Source: Lewinellaceae bacterium (lineage in GTDB: Bacteria; Bacteroidota; Bacteroidia; Chitinophagales; Saprospiraceae). Taken from it: a stretch of DNA of 64,000 bases. The notes beneath the pieces were generated by a model. It was given only the letters and a program-made list of their open reading frames with translations, did not search any database and was not told the DNA's origin. The DNA lies in contig JADJFA010000022.1 in assembly GCA_016708875.1 (NCBI GenBank), positions 1-64,000 on the forward strand, written 5' to 3'. Below are positions 51,899-60,087 of this stretch, in pieces. The position numbers were made by a program, and so were the translations under genes. How positions within the stretch are numbered: position 1 is the first letter of the stretch; each line of letters begins with the position of its first letter.

Positions 51899-51926
51899 TT
51901 TGGCGTGCTGAAAGTTTTTACTTTTG
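51899..51926 (+). promoter_or_regulatory. Promoter of tRNA-Arg (TTTG-N16-TACTTTTG)
   Basis: TTTG at 51899-51902 and TACTTTTG at 51919-51926, 16 bp apart, 10 bp before the tRNA. The spacing agrees with the promoter seen at 26589. Confidence 0.55.
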
Positions 51927-51936
51927 CGCTGCCTTA

Positions 51937-52009
51937 GGTCCCGTAGCACAATGGATAGTGCAACAGATTTCTAATCTGTAGGTTACAGGTTCGAGCCCTG
52001 TCGGGATCA
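51937..52009 (+). tRNA. tRNA-Arg (anticodon UCU)
   Basis: 73 nt. Acceptor stem GGTCCCG/CGGGATC with one G-U pair, discriminator A. Anticodon arm CAGAT-TTCTAA-TCTG gives anticodon TCT. T-arm ACAGG-TTCGAGC-CCTGT is regular. CCA is not encoded. Confidence 0.95.
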
Positions 52010-52012
52010 CAA

Positions 52013-52047
52013 AAAATCCCGGTCGCTGAGATAGCGGCCGGGATTTT
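52013..52047 (+). terminator. Terminator after tRNA-Arg
   Basis: AAAATCCCGGtCGCT (52013-52027) pairs with AGCGgCCGGGATTTT (52033-52047). Because both ends are A/T runs it may also stop transcription from the minus-strand beta-barrel gene side. Confidence 0.85.
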
Positions 52048-52060
52048 GCAATTCAGGTTC

Positions 52061-52741
52061 CTAAAATACCTTGAAACCAAGACCAACTTGCAAGCTGCGA
52101 TGGAATTGTTGTGTTGTTGAATTGACGCCTGAAATATCAGTATGTTCCAATTTTATTGCAGGAGTAAGACCATGTTGATATTTGACCAAAGCCGAAAATC
52201 TTCCAAATTCCAGTCGAAGCCCCGATGAAAGCCCCCAATCCGTTTTCTCGGCAATGGTTACAAAATCAGGGTCAATTTTTGCCCAGTCTTGATCGCTATA
52301 TTTGACTCGCTCACCTAGAAGAAAACCGCCGTATCCACCCAAAGATAAGTAGATGTTTTTGAACACATTGTATTCTAACTGTGGCACAAAATCAAAATAA
52401 GAAGCCTGATAATGCTCTTGAATGGGTGTAAAGGTTGTCCTCTCCTGCCCAAATCCTCTTTGGGCAAACTGCGCATCTAATTTAGCAGCAAGCCGCTTTA
52501 GGATTGGTTGACGCGCTGAAACTCCGACAAAAATGCCGTATTCTGAAGTAATGCTTGAGTTAGAAGTACCTTCCTCAATAGCCCGATCAGGCCGGAACGG
52601 CATGTTGTTAATATCCAGTCCACCTAAGATACCAAAGCTGAATTTTTGCTTGGGTTCGCCAGTTTGTAAGGCTTCCCCATTTACTTGTGAGAACAATGGT
52701 CCAGAGCAGACCAATGCAAGGAGCAGGAGCAAGTTTTTCAT
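52061..52741 (-). CDS. Outer-membrane beta-barrel protein (PorT-like fold)
   Basis: A 226-residue exported protein with signal peptide MKNLLLLLALVCSGPLFSQ and strands such as FSFGILGGLDINNMPF, YGIFVGVSARQPI, ASYFDFVPQLEYNVFKNIYL, SLGGYGGFLLGERV and a last strand LQVGLGFKVF that ends in F, as in outer-membrane barrels assembled by BAM. It fits the PorT/outer-membrane beta-barrel families of Bacteroidota. Role unknown. Single gene, just before the glycosyltransferase. Confidence 0.75.
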   Translation of the reverse strand: MKNLLLLLALVCSGPLFSQVNGEALQTGEPKQKFSFGILGGLDINNMPFRPDRAIEEGTSNSSITSEYGIFVGVSARQPILKRLAAKLDAQFAQRGFGQERTTFTPIQEHYQASYFDFVPQLEYNVFKNIYLSLGGYGGFLLGERVKYSDQDWAKIDPDFVTIAEKTDWGLSSGLRLEFGRFSALVKYQHGLTPAIKLEHTDISGVNSTTQQFHRSLQVGLGFKVF

Positions 52742-52810
52742 AATCGAGACGTTTAGTTTTGTTTGTAAAAGCACTACCGTCTGACGTGCACTGCTGCTAA
52801 ATAGGTTGTA

Positions 52811-53968
52811 TCAACCCATCAATTTCTCCACCAAATACTCCCAGGAGAATCGCCGTTTTTCCGCCTTTACGCCTTCCCGCATCGTACTTTCACGGTCGTT
52901 TTCATAAAAATCGTCCATGGCCTTTGCAATCGCAAGTGGTTCCGGATCAACGACATACCCCGAAACGCCGTGCGTCACGATTTCTGGAAGTCCTCCCACA
53001 TTCGTCACCACCATCGGTTTGTCAAAATGATAGGCGATTTGTGAAATGCCGCTTTGGGTGGCCGACTTGTATGGCTGCACCACTAAATCTGCTGCCGAAA
53101 AAAACACCCGTACCTGCTCTGCAGGAATGAAGTCCGTGAACAAATGCACCCGCTCGGAAAGGCCCTGGGCTTGAATGATTTTTTGGTAAAAATCCCAGTC
53201 CTCGTAGCACTCGCCCGCAACAATTGCGTGAATTTCAGGTGTTTGGCTAAGCGCTTCCAACAACAAATCCAGCCCCTTGTATTTTCGGATGAAGCCAAAA
53301 AACAGGACTGTTGGAACGTTTTCAGGGAGGTTTAAAAGATGTCTGGCTTCTGTTTTTGCCAAAGGCTCCCCATAAGTATCATAAATCGGGTGCGGTGCAA
53401 ACCGAACGACGCTTTCGATATTTTTCGATGGCGGCAAAAAAGAGCGAATTTCTTCGCCAACTGACCTAGACATTACCACAAAATCGTCGCAAGCGCTCAC
53501 AAACCAACGGGCAAATGGGCGGTCGCCAAAACGTTTTTCGTGGGGAATAATGTTGTCCACCAGACCAGTAACCCGAAATGTAGCGCGAAATTTATTTCGC
53601 ATAAATAACCTCGCCACGCGCAGCACTGAGCCAAGGCTTGGCCCCATAAATGGCAACCAAAATCGGACAATGATTTGATCTGGGTTTTCCCGCGCTATTT
53701 CGCGTCCAACCAGCAACCAATTGAGTGGGTTGACGGAATTGAGCCGGGTTTTAATTTTCAGATTGTTGGGTGCAGGATCGTCCGTCAACTGCGTTTTTCC
53801 CGGAAAAAGAAAAGCCGGGTATTGCAATGAAAATGAATATATTACAACTTCATGGCCCCCGTCTTGCAGGGCCTGCGCCAGTCGTTCGGAAGAAGCCGCG
53901 ATACCACCACGTAATGGGTGTGCGGGGCTAATCAAAACTATTTTAATGGGATTCTGGACTTTGGACAT
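52811..53968 (-). CDS. GT4-type glycosyltransferase
   Basis: A 385-residue GT-B fold enzyme (family 4). N-terminal half begins with KIVLISPAHPLRGGIAASSERLAQAL; C-terminal half has PTVLFFGFIRKYKGLDLLLEAL and HGVSGYVVDPEPLAIAKAMDD, the sugar-nucleotide binding region. A short stretch RNKFRATFRV before LVDNIIPHE is coded by a palindrome (53585-53600). Sugar and acceptor are unknown. Just after it, an HMG-CoA-lyase gene follows across a repeat region, so the gene does not sit in a glycan cluster. Confidence 0.9.
   Translation of the reverse strand: MSKVQNPIKIVLISPAHPLRGGIAASSERLAQALQDGGHEVVIYSFSLQYPAFLFPGKTQLTDDPAPNNLKIKTRLNSVNPLNWLLVGREIARENPDQIIVRFWLPFMGPSLGSVLRVARLFMRNKFRATFRVTGLVDNIIPHEKRFGDRPFARWFVSACDDFVVMSRSVGEEIRSFLPPSKNIESVVRFAPHPIYDTYGEPLAKTEARHLLNLPENVPTVLFFGFIRKYKGLDLLLEALSQTPEIHAIVAGECYEDWDFYQKIIQAQGLSERVHLFTDFIPAEQVRVFFSAADLVVQPYKSATQSGISQIAYHFDKPMVVTNVGGLPEIVTHGVSGYVVDPEPLAIAKAMDDFYENDRESTMREGVKAEKRRFSWEYLVEKLMG
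53585..53600. repeat. GCGAAATTTATTTCGC palindrome inside the glycosyltransferase gene
   Basis: 16-bp palindrome, kin of the GGCGAAATTCATTTCGCC family at 30144. It is read in frame and adds about 9 residues (RNKFRATFR) before the conserved VDNIIPHE. Confidence 0.75.
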
Positions 53969-54020
53969 TCCTTGTTGGACATTTTACCCGCCGAAGGCTT
54001 GCCGTAGGCAGGTGGACATT
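53961..54020. repeat. GGCGGGT-family element with TTGGACATT direct repeats
   Basis: TTGGACATT occurs at 53961-53969 and 53975-53983, and GTGGACATT at 54012-54020, around an element TTACCCGCCGAAGGCTTGCC...GGCAGGT (53984-54012). The last copy touches the stop codon of the HMG-CoA lyase. Confidence 0.7.
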
Positions 54021-54720
54021 ATTTGAAAACCTCATCTGCCATCGCAAGGCTCTGACCAAAAGCATGGCGGTCAAGACCTGGTTCAACCTTCGCCTCGTCG
54101 AGGAAAAACACGAGATTTTCCATTGCCATATTTCCGGTGAGGTCATCCTTGGCCATGGGGCAGCCGCCAAACCCGCGCAATGCACCATCGAAACGGCGGC
54201 AACCACTGGTCCATGCGGCCTCTATTTTTTCGCGCCAATTGTGCGGCAGTGTATGCAAGTGCGCGCCAAATTCGATGTCCGGGTAAGCCGGAATGAGGTT
54301 GCTGAACAAATATGAAATATTCTGTGGGTTGGAGCAGCCAATCGTATCCGAAAGGGAAAAAGTGCGAATACCCAGTGGCACCAGCGCGTCCACCCAACGA
54401 TGCACGGTTTCTACATTCCAGGGATCGCCATACGGATTTCCAAAGCCCATAGAGATATAGAGCACGAGCTCCTTTTCGTGCCGGACACACATGTCCTGAA
54501 TGAATTTGGTGCGTTCTACACTCTCGGCAATGGTGGCGTTAGTGTTGCGCTTTTGGAAGGTTTCACTGATGCTGAAAGGGTAGCCGAGGTATTGGATTTC
54601 TGAATATTGACAGGCATCCTCTGCCCCGCGGGTTTCTGTTGGAATAAAATCGTGCAAGCCCTGCATCGCGTCGCGCGGGCATTCGATTAATTTGACAACT
54701 GATTGGGTGGTGGAAGACAA
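54019..54720 (-). CDS. HMG-CoA lyase, internally deleted
   Basis: HMG-CoA lyases split HMG-CoA into acetyl-CoA and acetoacetate. The reading has the N-terminal VKLIECPRDAMQGLHDFIPTE with the catalytic Arg-Asp, then RGAEDACQYSEIQYLGYPFSIS, YISMGFGNPYGDPWNVE, FGAHLHTLPHNW with metal histidines and the active cysteine loop GFGGCPMAKDDLTGN. In the family about 50-55 residues separate FIPTE from RGAEDA, including the second barrel strand with DFGSFVSPK-type motif and a catalytic glutamate; here they are joined directly in frame at about 54627. It has 233 residues against the usual 285 or so, so the product may be inactive. Confidence 0.85.
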   Translation of the reverse strand: MSSTTQSVVKLIECPRDAMQGLHDFIPTETRGAEDACQYSEIQYLGYPFSISETFQKRNTNATIAESVERTKFIQDMCVRHEKELVLYISMGFGNPYGDPWNVETVHRWVDALVPLGIRTFSLSDTIGCSNPQNISYLFSNLIPAYPDIEFGAHLHTLPHNWREKIEAAWTSGCRRFDGALRGFGGCPMAKDDLTGNMAMENLVFFLDEAKVEPGLDRHAFGQSLAMADEVFK

Positions 54721-54765
54721 AATAGGAATTGTTTGGCTGGGCGAAATTACGGGCAGTTGAAGGTT

Positions 54766-54884
54766 TGAAGTTGAAAGTTACAAGTTAAAAGTTTCAAGTG
54801 GCACGTTGAGAAAGTGGGTTGTGGGGAAATACTTGCAATTTCAAGTTGAAACTTTCAACTTGAAACTTTCAACTTGAAACTTTT
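54766..54884. repeat. AAGTTGAAAG/CTTTCAACTTGAAAC inverted repeat
   Basis: AAGTTGAAAGTTACAAGTTA at 54769 on pairs with the thrice repeated TTGAAACTTTCAACTTGAAA between 54841 and 54884. The right arm forms the last codons (KVSS) of the DUF3109 gene. Confidence 0.75.
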
Positions 54885-55462
54885 GACTCCTTCAAAAACA
54901 GCGCTGCCCCATCCAACTCATCATAAAAATCTTGCCCGTATTTTCGGACAATGGCCGCTTTTACAAATTGATACACAGGCACTTGTTCCTTCTCCCCCAA
55001 GGTGCAGGCTGCCGAGCAAATGTCCCAACGGTCGTAGTTCAGCGCTTCAGAATCAAAGTACTCGTATTTCGACACCCGAATGGGGTAAAGATGGCAGGAA
55101 ATGGGTTTTTGAAAATCAATTTCACCGGCCTTCCATGCCATTTCGATGCCGCACTGGGCAATGCCAAGCGCATCATAGGTCATGTACGCGCATGGGCCAC
55201 CATCAATCAAGGGAGTGCCATGGTCGTCCATACCCTTGTACCAGGTGTGTGGTCCCTGCGCTTCGATGGCTGCAATGCCTGCAGGGCTAAGGAAAGGCCG
55301 CACTTTTTCTTGAATGGATTCCAAAATCACCAGCTCTTCCTTTTCCAAGGGCGCACCATAATCGCCTTCCCAGCAGCAAGCACCTTTGCAGGCAGAGAGG
55401 TTGCAGATGAACTGCTGCTCCACGACGTCGTCGCTCACCAGTTTGTCTTGTACAATAATCAT
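54869..55462 (-). CDS. DUF3109 cysteine-rich protein
   Basis: A 197-residue protein of the DUF3109 family, which resembles YkgJ-type iron-sulfur or zinc-binding proteins. Cysteine motifs: ICNLSACKGACCWEGDYGAP, GGPCAYMTY, QCGIEMAW, ISCHLYPIRV and DICSAACTLG. The eight-cysteine pattern suggests metal binding. Function unknown. Its last few residues are coded by a repeat. It reads toward the HMG-CoA lyase gene. Confidence 0.9.
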   Translation of the reverse strand: MIIVQDKLVSDDVVEQQFICNLSACKGACCWEGDYGAPLEKEELVILESIQEKVRPFLSPAGIAAIEAQGPHTWYKGMDDHGTPLIDGGPCAYMTYDALGIAQCGIEMAWKAGEIDFQKPISCHLYPIRVSKYEYFDSEALNYDRWDICSAACTLGEKEQVPVYQFVKAAIVRKYGQDFYDELDGAALFLKESKVSS

Positions 55463-55630
55463 TTTTGTAAAATCCTCTAAAAGGTCACAAGGTTAGGTTT
55501 TTTCATGAACCAGAACATGCATTTTGAAGTGTCAGCCATTTAACATGCAATAAAAAACGTTTTATGGTGCTGAAAATTCAATTCAGGCTCATATTATAAC
55601 CGCCGAGTTTTGCACCAAAATATTATTCTT

Positions 55631-56305
55631 ATGAAACTTATATACACCGTTCTGATTTCCCTTGGCACTGTCTTTTGTGCCCATGCTTCCACCCTATCAA
55701 GCAGTTCATTGTTCCGCGATTGTGACACTATTTTAACGATAGAAGGTAAAATATACCTATGCCACATACTCCAACAAGACAGGGAGGAAATACAATTTTC
55801 ACTTTGCACCGATCCTGACGAAAAAGTATATGTGATCCCAAAACGTAGGATTTCAAGCATTGCCTTTGGTCAGGTAAACGGTATTGATGAAACTTTGACA
55901 AAAAACGCAGGCTCTGCAATAAAATCTAAGCCCATTGTCAAAAAACCAAGCCCAAAAAGGCCTCTCAAGCAAAAGCATCAACCGACTAACGAAGAGTTAG
56001 CCTCCAGAGCATTTTGGCAAGGGATACTAAGTATAGTGTTGACTGCCAGCATAATATTAATACCTGTGGGCTTTGTGCTTGGGGTGTTCGCTGTTTCCGA
56101 GGGAGGAAAGTTGCTGGAAACGACAAAACGCAACTCAAAATTCAAAAAAATACGCAGAAGAGCGCGATGGGCCATCATACTTGGAAGTCTCAGTATGATG
56201 CTTTCTATCGGTTTTATCATATGGCTCTTAAATGCCTTTAGCAAGATAGATTTTCCTGATTTTGAAGGCTTATCAACTAAGGACTGGATTTGGATGAATG
56301 GCTAA
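55631..56305 (+). CDS. Exported two-helix membrane protein, function unknown
   Basis: A 224-residue protein with a signal peptide (MKLIYTVLISLGTVFCAHAS), a short domain with EGKIYLCHILQQDREEIQFSL and YVIPKRRISSIAFGQ (a pattern seen in small beta-strand domains of Bacteroidota proteins), a basic proline-rich linker (VKKPSPKRPLKQKHQ) and two membrane helices (ILSIVLTASIILIPVGFVLG and AIILGSLSMMLSIGFIIWLL). I do not recognise a family with certainty. Single gene. Confidence 0.6.
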   Translation: MKLIYTVLISLGTVFCAHASTLSSSSLFRDCDTILTIEGKIYLCHILQQDREEIQFSLCTDPDEKVYVIPKRRISSIAFGQVNGIDETLTKNAGSAIKSKPIVKKPSPKRPLKQKHQPTNEELASRAFWQGILSIVLTASIILIPVGFVLGVFAVSEGGKLLETTKRNSKFKKIRRRARWAIILGSLSMMLSIGFIIWLLNAFSKIDFPDFEGLSTKDWIWMNG

Positions 56306-56441
56306 AGGAAAAAATTAGTAAAAAAAACATTGTATTGTTCACGCATTCAAATTTTCTGACATCCTTATGCAACCACTACCCTAGAAATATTGCCTTTGAG
56401 AACAAAGAACACGCACTAATTCTTGTACGCTTTTTCCTCCC

Positions 56442-56475
56442 GCCTCGTGCTTCCCTTCGCACGGGGCTTTTTTTT
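56442..56475 (+). terminator. Factor-independent terminator
   Basis: GCCTCGTGC pairs with GCACGGGGC, followed by a run of T. It lies about 140 bp after the membrane protein stop. Confidence 0.7.
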
Positions 56476-56560
56476 GTGCAAACCATCCACTTTTCCTGTG
56501 AGTGAACTGCCCCAGTTACCGACCGGGCAATGTAACTTTGCGCCTTCAAAAATCTCTCAT

Positions 56561-56589
56561 TTACCCGCCGAAGTTTAACGAAGGCGGGT
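56561..56589. repeat. GGCGGGT palindrome in the purL leader
   Basis: TTACCCGCCGAAG...AAGGCGGGT, 25 bp before the purL ATG. Flanking words (TCTCTCA and TCTTTCA) are too short to call a duplication. Confidence 0.8.
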
Positions 56590-56614
56590 CTTTCACCTCT
56601 CTCGCTCCCTCTTC

Positions 56615-58840
56615 ATGGACGTAACCGTCGAAACCGCCAAAAGCCTCGGCCTCACTGCCGATGAATTTGAAAAGATCAAGCAACTTCTGGGCCGCGTGCC
56701 CAACTTCACCGAACTCAGTATTTTCTCCGTGATGTGGAGCGAGCACTGCTCGTACAAGAATTCCATCCTCCAACTCAAAACCCTGCCCCGCGACGGCAAA
56801 CGGCTGCTCGTGGCCGCAGGGGAAGAAAACGCAGGGCTAGTGGACATCGGCGGCGGACTTGGCTGCGTGTTCAAAATCGAAAGTCACAACCACCCTTCTG
56901 CCATTGAGCCATACCAGGGCGCAGCTACGGGTGTGGGCGGCATTCACCGCGACATCTTCACGATGGGCGCAAGACCGATTGCGGCACTCAATTCGCTCCG
57001 TTTTGGAACGCCCGACACGCCGCGTATGAAAAACCTCATTCGGGGCGTAGTAAAAGGCATCGGCGACTATGGCAATTGTTTCGGCGTACCTACAGTTGGT
57101 GGTGAAGTGTATTTCATGCCTTGCTACAACCATGATATTTTGGTGAATGCCATGTCGGCGGGCATCGTGAAAGCGGGTGAAACAGTGAGTGCGACGGCTG
57201 GCGGACCAGGTAATCCGGTTTTCATCGTCGGTTCGGCTACCGGAAAAGACGGTATTCACGGCGCCACGTTTGCTTCCGCCGATTTGGGTGAAGACTCGCA
57301 CGAAGATTTGCCTGCTGTACAGGTGGGTGACCCGTTTCAGGAAAAATTGTTGCTGGAGGCCACACTGGAAGCCATAAAAACCGGGGCCATCGTCGGAATG
57401 CAAGACATGGGTGCTGCGGGCATTACCTGTTCCACCTCCGAAATGAGCGCCAAGGCCGGATGCGGGATGCGTATTGACCTGAGCAAAGTCCCCACCCGCC
57501 AGGCCAACATGAAAGATTGGGAAATCCTGCTTTCCGAAAGCCAGGAACGCATGCTCATCGTGGTGAAACCAGGAAGAGAATCGGAAATTTTGACCATTTT
57601 TGAAAAATGGGACCTGGACTGCGCCCAAATCGGCGTAACCATCGAAGGCGATATCCTTGAATATCATTACGAAGGCAAACTGGTGGCCAATGTCCCCGCT
57701 GACCCACTTGTATTGGGCGGTGGCGCACCCGTATATGTGCGCGAGCAAAAACGCCCGGATTATCTGGATGAAATTGAAAAATTCGATATCTCCAATATCA
57801 AAATTTCCCAATTTCCCAATCTGCAGGAAGCGGCCAAAAAACTTTGGAATTCCCCGAACCTGGCTTCCAAAAACTGGATTACCCAGCAATACGACTCCAT
57901 GGTGCAAACGGCAACCATGACTACCAACCGTGTATCTGATGCCGCGGTCGTGTATGTGAAAGGGACGAAGAAAGCCCTTGTGCTCACAACGGATTGCAAC
58001 TCGGCATACGTCTACGCCGATCCCCACAAAGGCGGTATGATAGCGGTGGCGGAGGCTGCGCGAAACATAGTGTGTGCGGGCGGCGAACCCGTGGCCATTA
58101 CCAATTGCCTGAACTTTGGCAACCCTTACAACCCGGAGGTTTATTACCAATTTGCGGAAGCCATTCGCGGCATGGGCGATGCATGCCGCAAGTTTGAGAC
58201 CCCTGTAACGGGTGGCAACGTGAGTTTTTACAACCAATACACCAAGGGCGGCCAAACCGTCCCGGTCTACCCCACCCCAACCATTGGAATGTTGGGAATG
58301 CTCGACGATTACGAACAGATGATGACGCTCGATTTCAAGCGGGAAGGCGACGTCATTTACCTAATCGGCACAAGCCGCGACGATCTTGGAAGCAGCGAAT
58401 ATCTGCGTGGAGTACTGGGAATTGAGTTCAGCCCTTGCCCGTATTTCGAGCTTGAAGAGGAGTTCTCCATCCAACAAGTGGTCAAAAAAGCCATTGGTCG
58501 GAAACTCGTGGAATCCGCACACGACGTAAGTGACGGCGGCGTTTTTGCCAACCTTTTGGAAAGTGCAATGCCACAGGGGCTGGGATTTGAGGTAGTGTCG
58601 AAAGCAGGAATTCGCAAAGACGCCTGGCTTTTTGGAGAGGCGCAAAGTCGGGTAGTTGTCAGCATCGCGACAGAACAAGTGGCAGCCTTTGAGCGTTTTT
58701 TACAGTCTGAACAAACGCCATTTGAAAAGATGGGCGAAGTGAAAGGCAAGTCCGTTGTGGTAGATGGAGAGGATTGGGGTGCTGTGACGGATTGGAAACG
58801 GACTTATGATACGCGTCTTTCGCAAATAATGAACGATTAG
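56615..58840 (+). CDS. purL: Phosphoribosylformylglycinamidine synthase subunit PurL
   Basis: Makes FGAM from FGAR, ATP and glutamine-derived ammonia in purine synthesis. The 741 residues fit small-type PurL, which needs separate PurS and PurQ. Signs: FSVMWSEHCSYKNS, ESHNHPSAIEPYQGAATGVGG, FGTPDTPRMKNL, CFGVPTVGGEV, MQDMGAAGITCSTSE, and the second half VTGGNVSFYNQ and SAHDVSDGGVF. purS and purQ are not in the window. Stand-alone gene on the plus strand. Confidence 0.97.
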   Translation: MDVTVETAKSLGLTADEFEKIKQLLGRVPNFTELSIFSVMWSEHCSYKNSILQLKTLPRDGKRLLVAAGEENAGLVDIGGGLGCVFKIESHNHPSAIEPYQGAATGVGGIHRDIFTMGARPIAALNSLRFGTPDTPRMKNLIRGVVKGIGDYGNCFGVPTVGGEVYFMPCYNHDILVNAMSAGIVKAGETVSATAGGPGNPVFIVGSATGKDGIHGATFASADLGEDSHEDLPAVQVGDPFQEKLLLEATLEAIKTGAIVGMQDMGAAGITCSTSEMSAKAGCGMRIDLSKVPTRQANMKDWEILLSESQERMLIVVKPGRESEILTIFEKWDLDCAQIGVTIEGDILEYHYEGKLVANVPADPLVLGGGAPVYVREQKRPDYLDEIEKFDISNIKISQFPNLQEAAKKLWNSPNLASKNWITQQYDSMVQTATMTTNRVSDAAVVYVKGTKKALVLTTDCNSAYVYADPHKGGMIAVAEAARNIVCAGGEPVAITNCLNFGNPYNPEVYYQFAEAIRGMGDACRKFETPVTGGNVSFYNQYTKGGQTVPVYPTPTIGMLGMLDDYEQMMTLDFKREGDVIYLIGTSRDDLGSSEYLRGVLGIEFSPCPYFELEEEFSIQQVVKKAIGRKLVESAHDVSDGGVFANLLESAMPQGLGFEVVSKAGIRKDAWLFGEAQSRVVVSIATEQVAAFERFLQSEQTPFEKMGEVKGKSVVVDGEDWGAVTDWKRTYDTRLSQIMND

Positions 58841-58871
58841 TGGAGTCTATTACCAAATTTAGACTCAGATT

Positions 58872-58955
58872 TTTAGCCACTAATTTCACCAATTTACACT
58901 AATTAAGGGAACAGAAAATCTCATTCGTGCAAATTTGTGTAATTCGTGGCTACTA
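58872..58955. repeat. TTAGCCACGAATTACAC-type inverted repeat
   Basis: TTTAGCCACTAATTTCACC (58872 on) pairs imperfectly (about 23 of 27) with AATTCGTGGCTACTA (up to 58955). It lies between purL and the TlpA-like gene. Confidence 0.75.
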
Positions 58956-58990
58956 AAAACAGCTCGATTTCTCTTCTTAAATTTTTGAAA

Positions 58991-60055
58991 ATGAACAAGT
59001 TAAAATCTCTTTTTCTCCTATTGCTCCCGGTTTTTGCAGTAATGATGGCCTGCGACAGCCAAGCAAACAGCCATGCCATCAAAGGCACTATTTCCGGCGC
59101 CTCCAATCTCCAGGTATCACTTGATCTAGCCCATTTCGACCGCTCCAATGTGGGCCTTGGCAAAGCAACCTGTGATGCTAACGGAGCATTTGAAATCAAA
59201 TCAGAAAAGCCTTGGGATGAAGGGCTTTACCGCCTCAGAATCGGCGCAAAACAGTTTTACTTTATCATGGACGGCAAAGAATCCGTGGTTGAGCTCACAG
59301 GTGACCTTGCTACCATTGACCGCATGGACATGCAGATCAAGGGTTCTGAAACGATGACTTGCTATGCTGGCATTGTCAAGGAATTGATTGCCAATCAGTT
59401 GAAAACCCCGGAAGATGCCAAAGCGTTTATCGAGCGCGGCTGCACTCCGCTGATGAAGGCATTCCTTACCACCCAATTGCTTGGTCAAAGTGCCGGACCA
59501 TTTATTGAAGACTTTAAGGCTCAAAGCCAAAGCCTAAATACTGCTATGCCCGGCTCGAAATATGCCAAGGATTTTGGCGCTATGGTCACCGGGCTTGAGG
59601 CCCAAAAAAACCAGCAACAAGCAGGCGAAACCATTGCTGTCGGTATGCCGGCACCTGATATCAGTTTGCCTGACCCATCGGGAAAAGTCCGCTCGCTCTC
59701 CTCGCTGAAAGGCAAGGTTGTGCTCCTCGATTTTTGGGCTTCCTGGTGCGGTCCTTGCCGCAAAGCCAACCCGCATGTGGTGGAAGTGTACAACAAGTAC
59801 AAAAGCAAGGGCTTTGACGTGTTCAGCGTCTCGCTTGATAGGCCGGAGGGCAAGCAAAAATGGGAAGATGCCATCAAGCAGGATGGCCTTGTTTGGAACA
59901 ACCATGTCAGCGACCTCAAGTTTTGGGATTCAGCCCCTGCAGGCGTTTATGGCGTGCGCTCCATTCCCAAGACCTTCCTCATTGGCAAAGACGGCAAAAT
60001 CGTGGCAGTCAACCCGCGCGACAATCTGGAAGCGGAACTGCTGAAGGTGTTGTAA
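58991..60055 (+). CDS. TlpA-like thiol-disulfide lipoprotein with DUF4369-type N-terminal domain
   Basis: A 354-residue lipoprotein. Lipobox VMMAC near residue 19 after a basic, hydrophobic leader; an N-terminal domain of the DUF4369 kind (KGTISGASNLQVSL...YRLRIGAKQFYFIM), a helical linker, and a thioredoxin/TlpA domain with the active site WASWCGPCRKANP (C253, C256) and cis-proline region SIPKTFLIGKDG. It would reduce disulfides in exported proteins. Start ATG 58991 gives the lipoprotein signal; the upstream frame is unlike it. Confidence 0.93.
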   Translation: MNKLKSLFLLLLPVFAVMMACDSQANSHAIKGTISGASNLQVSLDLAHFDRSNVGLGKATCDANGAFEIKSEKPWDEGLYRLRIGAKQFYFIMDGKESVVELTGDLATIDRMDMQIKGSETMTCYAGIVKELIANQLKTPEDAKAFIERGCTPLMKAFLTTQLLGQSAGPFIEDFKAQSQSLNTAMPGSKYAKDFGAMVTGLEAQKNQQQAGETIAVGMPAPDISLPDPSGKVRSLSSLKGKVVLLDFWASWCGPCRKANPHVVEVYNKYKSKGFDVFSVSLDRPEGKQKWEDAIKQDGLVWNNHVSDLKFWDSAPAGVYGVRSIPKTFLIGKDGKIVAVNPRDNLEAELLKVL

Positions 60056-60087
60056 TTGTGAATTTGGTGGATTTGTGTCGTTGACAT

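Larger units (their letters stand above)
56306..56614. other. Intergenic region ahead of purL
   Basis: 309 bp without a gene. It holds a terminator at 56442-56475, a GGCGGGT element at 56561-56589 and, between them, TAACTTTG (56533-56540, matching the -7 box TAnnTTTG), which could be the purL promoter with the palindrome in the leader. Confidence 0.55.

Noticed and set aside
57790..57830. Repeat-like words (CCAATATC, TTTCCCAATTTCCCAAT) in purL
   Set aside because: The stretch is short and not palindromic, and the translated ISNIKISQFPN may be native; too weak to call an insertion.
56837..58255. Long minus-strand open frame (472 codons) opposite purL
   Set aside because: Same reason: purL is certain and the antisense frame is rich in rare residue patterns with no family motif.
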